Assembly (NCBI GenBank): GCA_030040215.1
Contig: JASHUD010000230.1
Location: 1 to 7,052 of the forward strand
Length of the DNA: 7,052 nt
Direction of reading: 5' to 3'
DNA from: Methylovirgula sp.
GTDB taxonomy: Bacteria; Pseudomonadota; Alphaproteobacteria; Rhizobiales; Beijerinckiaceae
Positions within the stretch are counted from its first letter, which is position 1. Each line of letters opens with the position of its first letter. The notes beneath the pieces were generated by a model. That model saw only the letters and a list, made by a program, of their open reading frames with translations. It was not told the origin of the DNA and did not search any database. A program made the position numbers and the translations under genes. Of the stretch, positions 5,258 through 7,052 are shown one piece after another.

Positions 5258-5968
5258 ATGAAGAACCTGACGCTCGCTTTCATTATCTGTTCGCTCGGCG
5301 GGCGCGCCGGAAAGACCATGACCGCGCGCCTACTCGCCGATTATTTCCTATTGAGCGACCGTACGTTTGTCGGCTTCGACACCGACACGCACGAGCCGAA
5401 CTTCGCGATGCGCTTTCCGCATGAGGTCGTTGCCTCCGACGTGAACACGATTCAAGGCCAAATGGCGCTGATTGATCCGTTGCTGGTGGCGGATGGGGTT
5501 CCGAAAATCGTCGATCTTTGGCACCGCTCGTTGGAGGGCTTCTTCGCGCTTTTGGACCAAACCGAGTTCATCGCCGAGGCGCGGAAAATCGATATCCAGC
5601 CGGTCTTTCTCTTCGTTGCCGACGGCTCGGAGCGCTCGGTCGAAGCGGCCGGCAGACTCGTCGAACGTTATCCGGACGTGCAATTCGTCCTCGTCGTGAA
5701 CGACGGCGCGGTGCCGGGCGTCGAACGGCGCGAGGAATTCAGCCGCTATCCTTCCGGCCGCAGCTTCAAGATTACGGCGCTCGATCCATTGCTTCTTCAG
5801 AAAATCGAGGAACCGGGTTTCTCGCTGTCGCGTTTCCTGCTGGTACCGCCCACCAATATGTCGCTCGTTGTGCGCGCCGGCATCAGGGAATGGTTGTGGC
5901 GCATCTTCTCGCAGTTCAAGAGCTTCGAACTGCGCATTACCCTCGCCGATAGCGAACATCTGGGCTGA
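5258..5968 (+). CDS. ParA-like P-loop ATPase lacking the signature lysine (second of a pair)
   Basis: This 236-residue protein shares the plan of the gene upstream: a short strand, then SLGGRAGKTMTARLLADYF (12-30), then FDTDTHEPNFAMRFP (40-54), which lines up with FDTEHPRGTLRRFHP of its neighbour. It is therefore probably an old tandem paralog. The P-loop core G18-K19-T20 is kept, but the place of the ParA signature lysine is taken by G14, and the usual second glycine by R16. IVDLWHRS (84-91) is the Walker B-like strand with D86. VFLFVADGSERS (116-127) and FVLVVNDG (143-150) look like later core strands. It may bind ATP without ParA-type hydrolysis, or act only with its neighbour. The C-terminus ends in an amphipathic, aromatic stretch (REWLWRIFSQFKSFELRI, 210-227) that could touch membrane or partner. 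No ribosome binding site is evident before ATG 5258, but there is no better start. Function is unknown. Confidence 0.82.
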   Translation: MKNLTLAFIICSLGGRAGKTMTARLLADYFLLSDRTFVGFDTDTHEPNFAMRFPHEVVASDVNTIQGQMALIDPLLVADGVPKIVDLWHRSLEGFFALLDQTEFIAEARKIDIQPVFLFVADGSERSVEAAGRLVERYPDVQFVLVVNDGAVPGVERREEFSRYPSGRSFKITALDPLLLQKIEEPGFSLSRFLLVPPTNMSLVVRAGIREWLWRIFSQFKSFELRITLADSEHLG

Positions 5969-6067
5969 GCCGCCACGCGCATCTGCCCGTATTCCGGCGG
6001 GGGTCCAATGGCGATTGCGGATCGCTGTAGGCGGACTGAGATCCCTGCTGATGGCACCGCACTTGCG

Positions 6068-6117
6068 ACGCAGGCGAAGCCCCTTGCTGCGTGCCTCAAA
6101 TCGGGAAAACTTGTCCC
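6068..6117 (+). other. Small hairpins ahead of the CelD-like gene
   Basis: acgcag (6068-6073) and ctgcgt (6087-6092) form a 6-bp stem, and ggga (6103-6106) and tccc (6114-6117) form a 4-bp stem that directly abuts the ATG at 6118 and holds the weak ribosome binding site. These may limit translation. The rest of the 149-base gap (5969-6117) shows no clear promoter or terminator. Confidence 0.25.
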
Positions 6118-7052
6118 ATGTCGATCCAGGCGTCCGCAATCCGGTCGAGCAGCCTCGACGGGGCGAAACGAACGAGGACGGTGCGCGTGGACGAGCTTCG
6201 CGTCGAGCTCTTGAGCTGCGAGGCCGCCGCGGCGCATGTCGAGGCATGGCGTGCTCTTGCCGCCGATCCTCTCGAACCCAACGGCTTTCTCGAACCAGGG
6301 TTCATGCTCGCCGCCGCCCGCCATCTCGGACGCGGCAGGCCTCGATTCCTTTTCGTTTGGGTCGGAGCCAAGCTTGTCGGCGTTTGCCCGCTGCAGCTGC
6401 CGAGCCGCTTTATGCCTTGGTCGCAGTTGTGCATCTTTACCCATCCACAGATACTACTTGGGGGGCCGCTGTTGGATCGAGCCTGCGCCGGCGAGGCGCT
6501 TGCTGCGATCTTGGCCTATTGCCGCGAGCGGCTGCCGCACCGCGGCGGACTGATGGTTCCGCTGCTGCCGCAAGACGGCCCCACCGCGCGGCTGCTGAGC
6601 GCCGCGGCAGAACGGCGCCGGATCCGCCGCTTCGCCGCCTACGACCGTCCCGTACTTTCCGCGGGGATCGATCCCGCCCTGCACGCACAATACGCCCTCA
6701 ACGCGGGACGCCGCCAGAAGCTGAACAAGGCGCGCCGACGGCTTAGCGGGCGCGGCGCCGTGAGCTTTCGGCTGCTGGCCGCACCTGACGAGCTCGGCGT
6801 CGCGACCGAGGAGTTCCTGACTCTCGAGGCAAAAGGCTGGAAGGGGAGGCGCGGCACGGCGCTGCTGAATTCCGCCGAGCGCGCCGCTTTTGCACGCGGC
6901 GGGACGACGGCGCTTGCAGCCGAACGCAAATTGATGATCGGGCGGCTTGCCTGCGGTGCCGTGCCTATCGCCATGGCGCTCGTGCTCAGGAGCGCCGGGC
7001 GCGCCTTCTATTGGAAGATGGCCCACGACGAGAATTACGCGCTCTATTCGCC
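6118..7052 (+). CDS. CelD/FemAB-like GNAT acetyltransferase, 3' end outside window
   Basis: The frame is open from after a TGA at 6049-6051 to the window end and encodes at least 311 residues. The part from about residue 190 resembles the Acetyltransf_6 (CelD/BioF2-like, FemAB-type GNAT) family: GRRQKLNKARRRLS (187-200), EEFLTLEAKGWKGRRGTAL (231-249), then a strand pair and AFYWKMAHDENYALYS (296-311), which is the typical acyl-CoA-side motif. Family members are often found with polysaccharide or cellulose gene sets and are thought to acylate envelope polymers. ATG 6118 is chosen as start; a GGGA lies 12-15 bases upstream inside a small hairpin. GTG codons at 6091, 6181 and 6187 are alternatives. 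The gene is more GC-rich than the first ATPase gene (44 of 60 at 6601-6660). It follows the second ATPase gene by 149 bases, so co-transcription is likely but not certain. The substrate is unknown. Confidence 0.85.
   Translation, partial: MSIQASAIRSSSLDGAKRTRTVRVDELRVELLSCEAAAAHVEAWRALAADPLEPNGFLEPGFMLAAARHLGRGRPRFLFVWVGAKLVGVCPLQLPSRFMPWSQLCIFTHPQILLGGPLLDRACAGEALAAILAYCRERLPHRGGLMVPLLPQDGPTARLLSAAAERRRIRRFAAYDRPVLSAGIDPALHAQYALNAGRRQKLNKARRRLSGRGAVSFRLLAAPDELGVATEEFLTLEAKGWKGRRGTALLNSAERAAFARGGTTALAAERKLMIGRLACGAVPIAMALVLRSAGRAFYWKMAHDENYALYS

Noticed and set aside
5348..6247. 299-codon open frame on the minus strand
   Set aside because: It lies opposite the second ATPase gene, is rich in Arg/Ala/Pro and shows no domain; it is a shadow of GC-rich coding DNA.
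5868..6746. 292-codon plus-strand open frame overlapping the CelD-like gene
   Set aside because: Its product is an Arg/Ala-rich low-complexity string, whereas the other frame gives a recognisable acetyltransferase.

Overview
The window looks like chromosomal DNA of a GC-rich alphaproteobacterium, most likely of the order Hyphomicrobiales (Rhizobiales). This rests on recognising the ribosomal protein and Obg sequences by eye and on the gene order rplU-rpmA-acetyltransferase-obg, which is typical of that group. No database search was possible, so the genus is left open.

The left third (about 1-2050) is read on the minus strand. From its promoter side it holds rplU (bL21), rpmA (bL27), a RimJ/RimL-type GNAT acetyltransferase, and the start of the ribosome-assembly GTPase gene obg, which leaves the window at base 1. 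A strong -35 box and a leader with hairpins precede rplU. Several hairpins lie between rpmA and the acetyltransferase; one has the form of an intrinsic terminator. This part is conserved housekeeping DNA.

Bases 1925-2246 are a divergent intergenic region. Its left half carries the rplU promoter and leader. Its right half carries a run of palindromes that ends on the start codon of the next gene.

The right two thirds (2247-7052) are read on the plus strand. They hold a 657-residue membrane-anchored M23 (LytM-type) peptidoglycan endopeptidase with an intact metal site, then two adjacent ParA/MinD-superfamily ATPases that look like diverged paralogs, then a CelD/FemAB-like acetyltransferase cut by the window end. 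The first ATPase keeps the deviant Walker A signature lysine; the second has lost it but keeps the GKT core. The peptidase and one acetyltransferase point to the cell envelope, and ParA-type ATPases often position or regulate such machinery. Joint action of these four genes is inference from order and strand only. The ATPase pair with the CelD-like gene is the least explained part of the window.

No tRNA, rRNA, insertion sequence, CRISPR array or integrase was seen.
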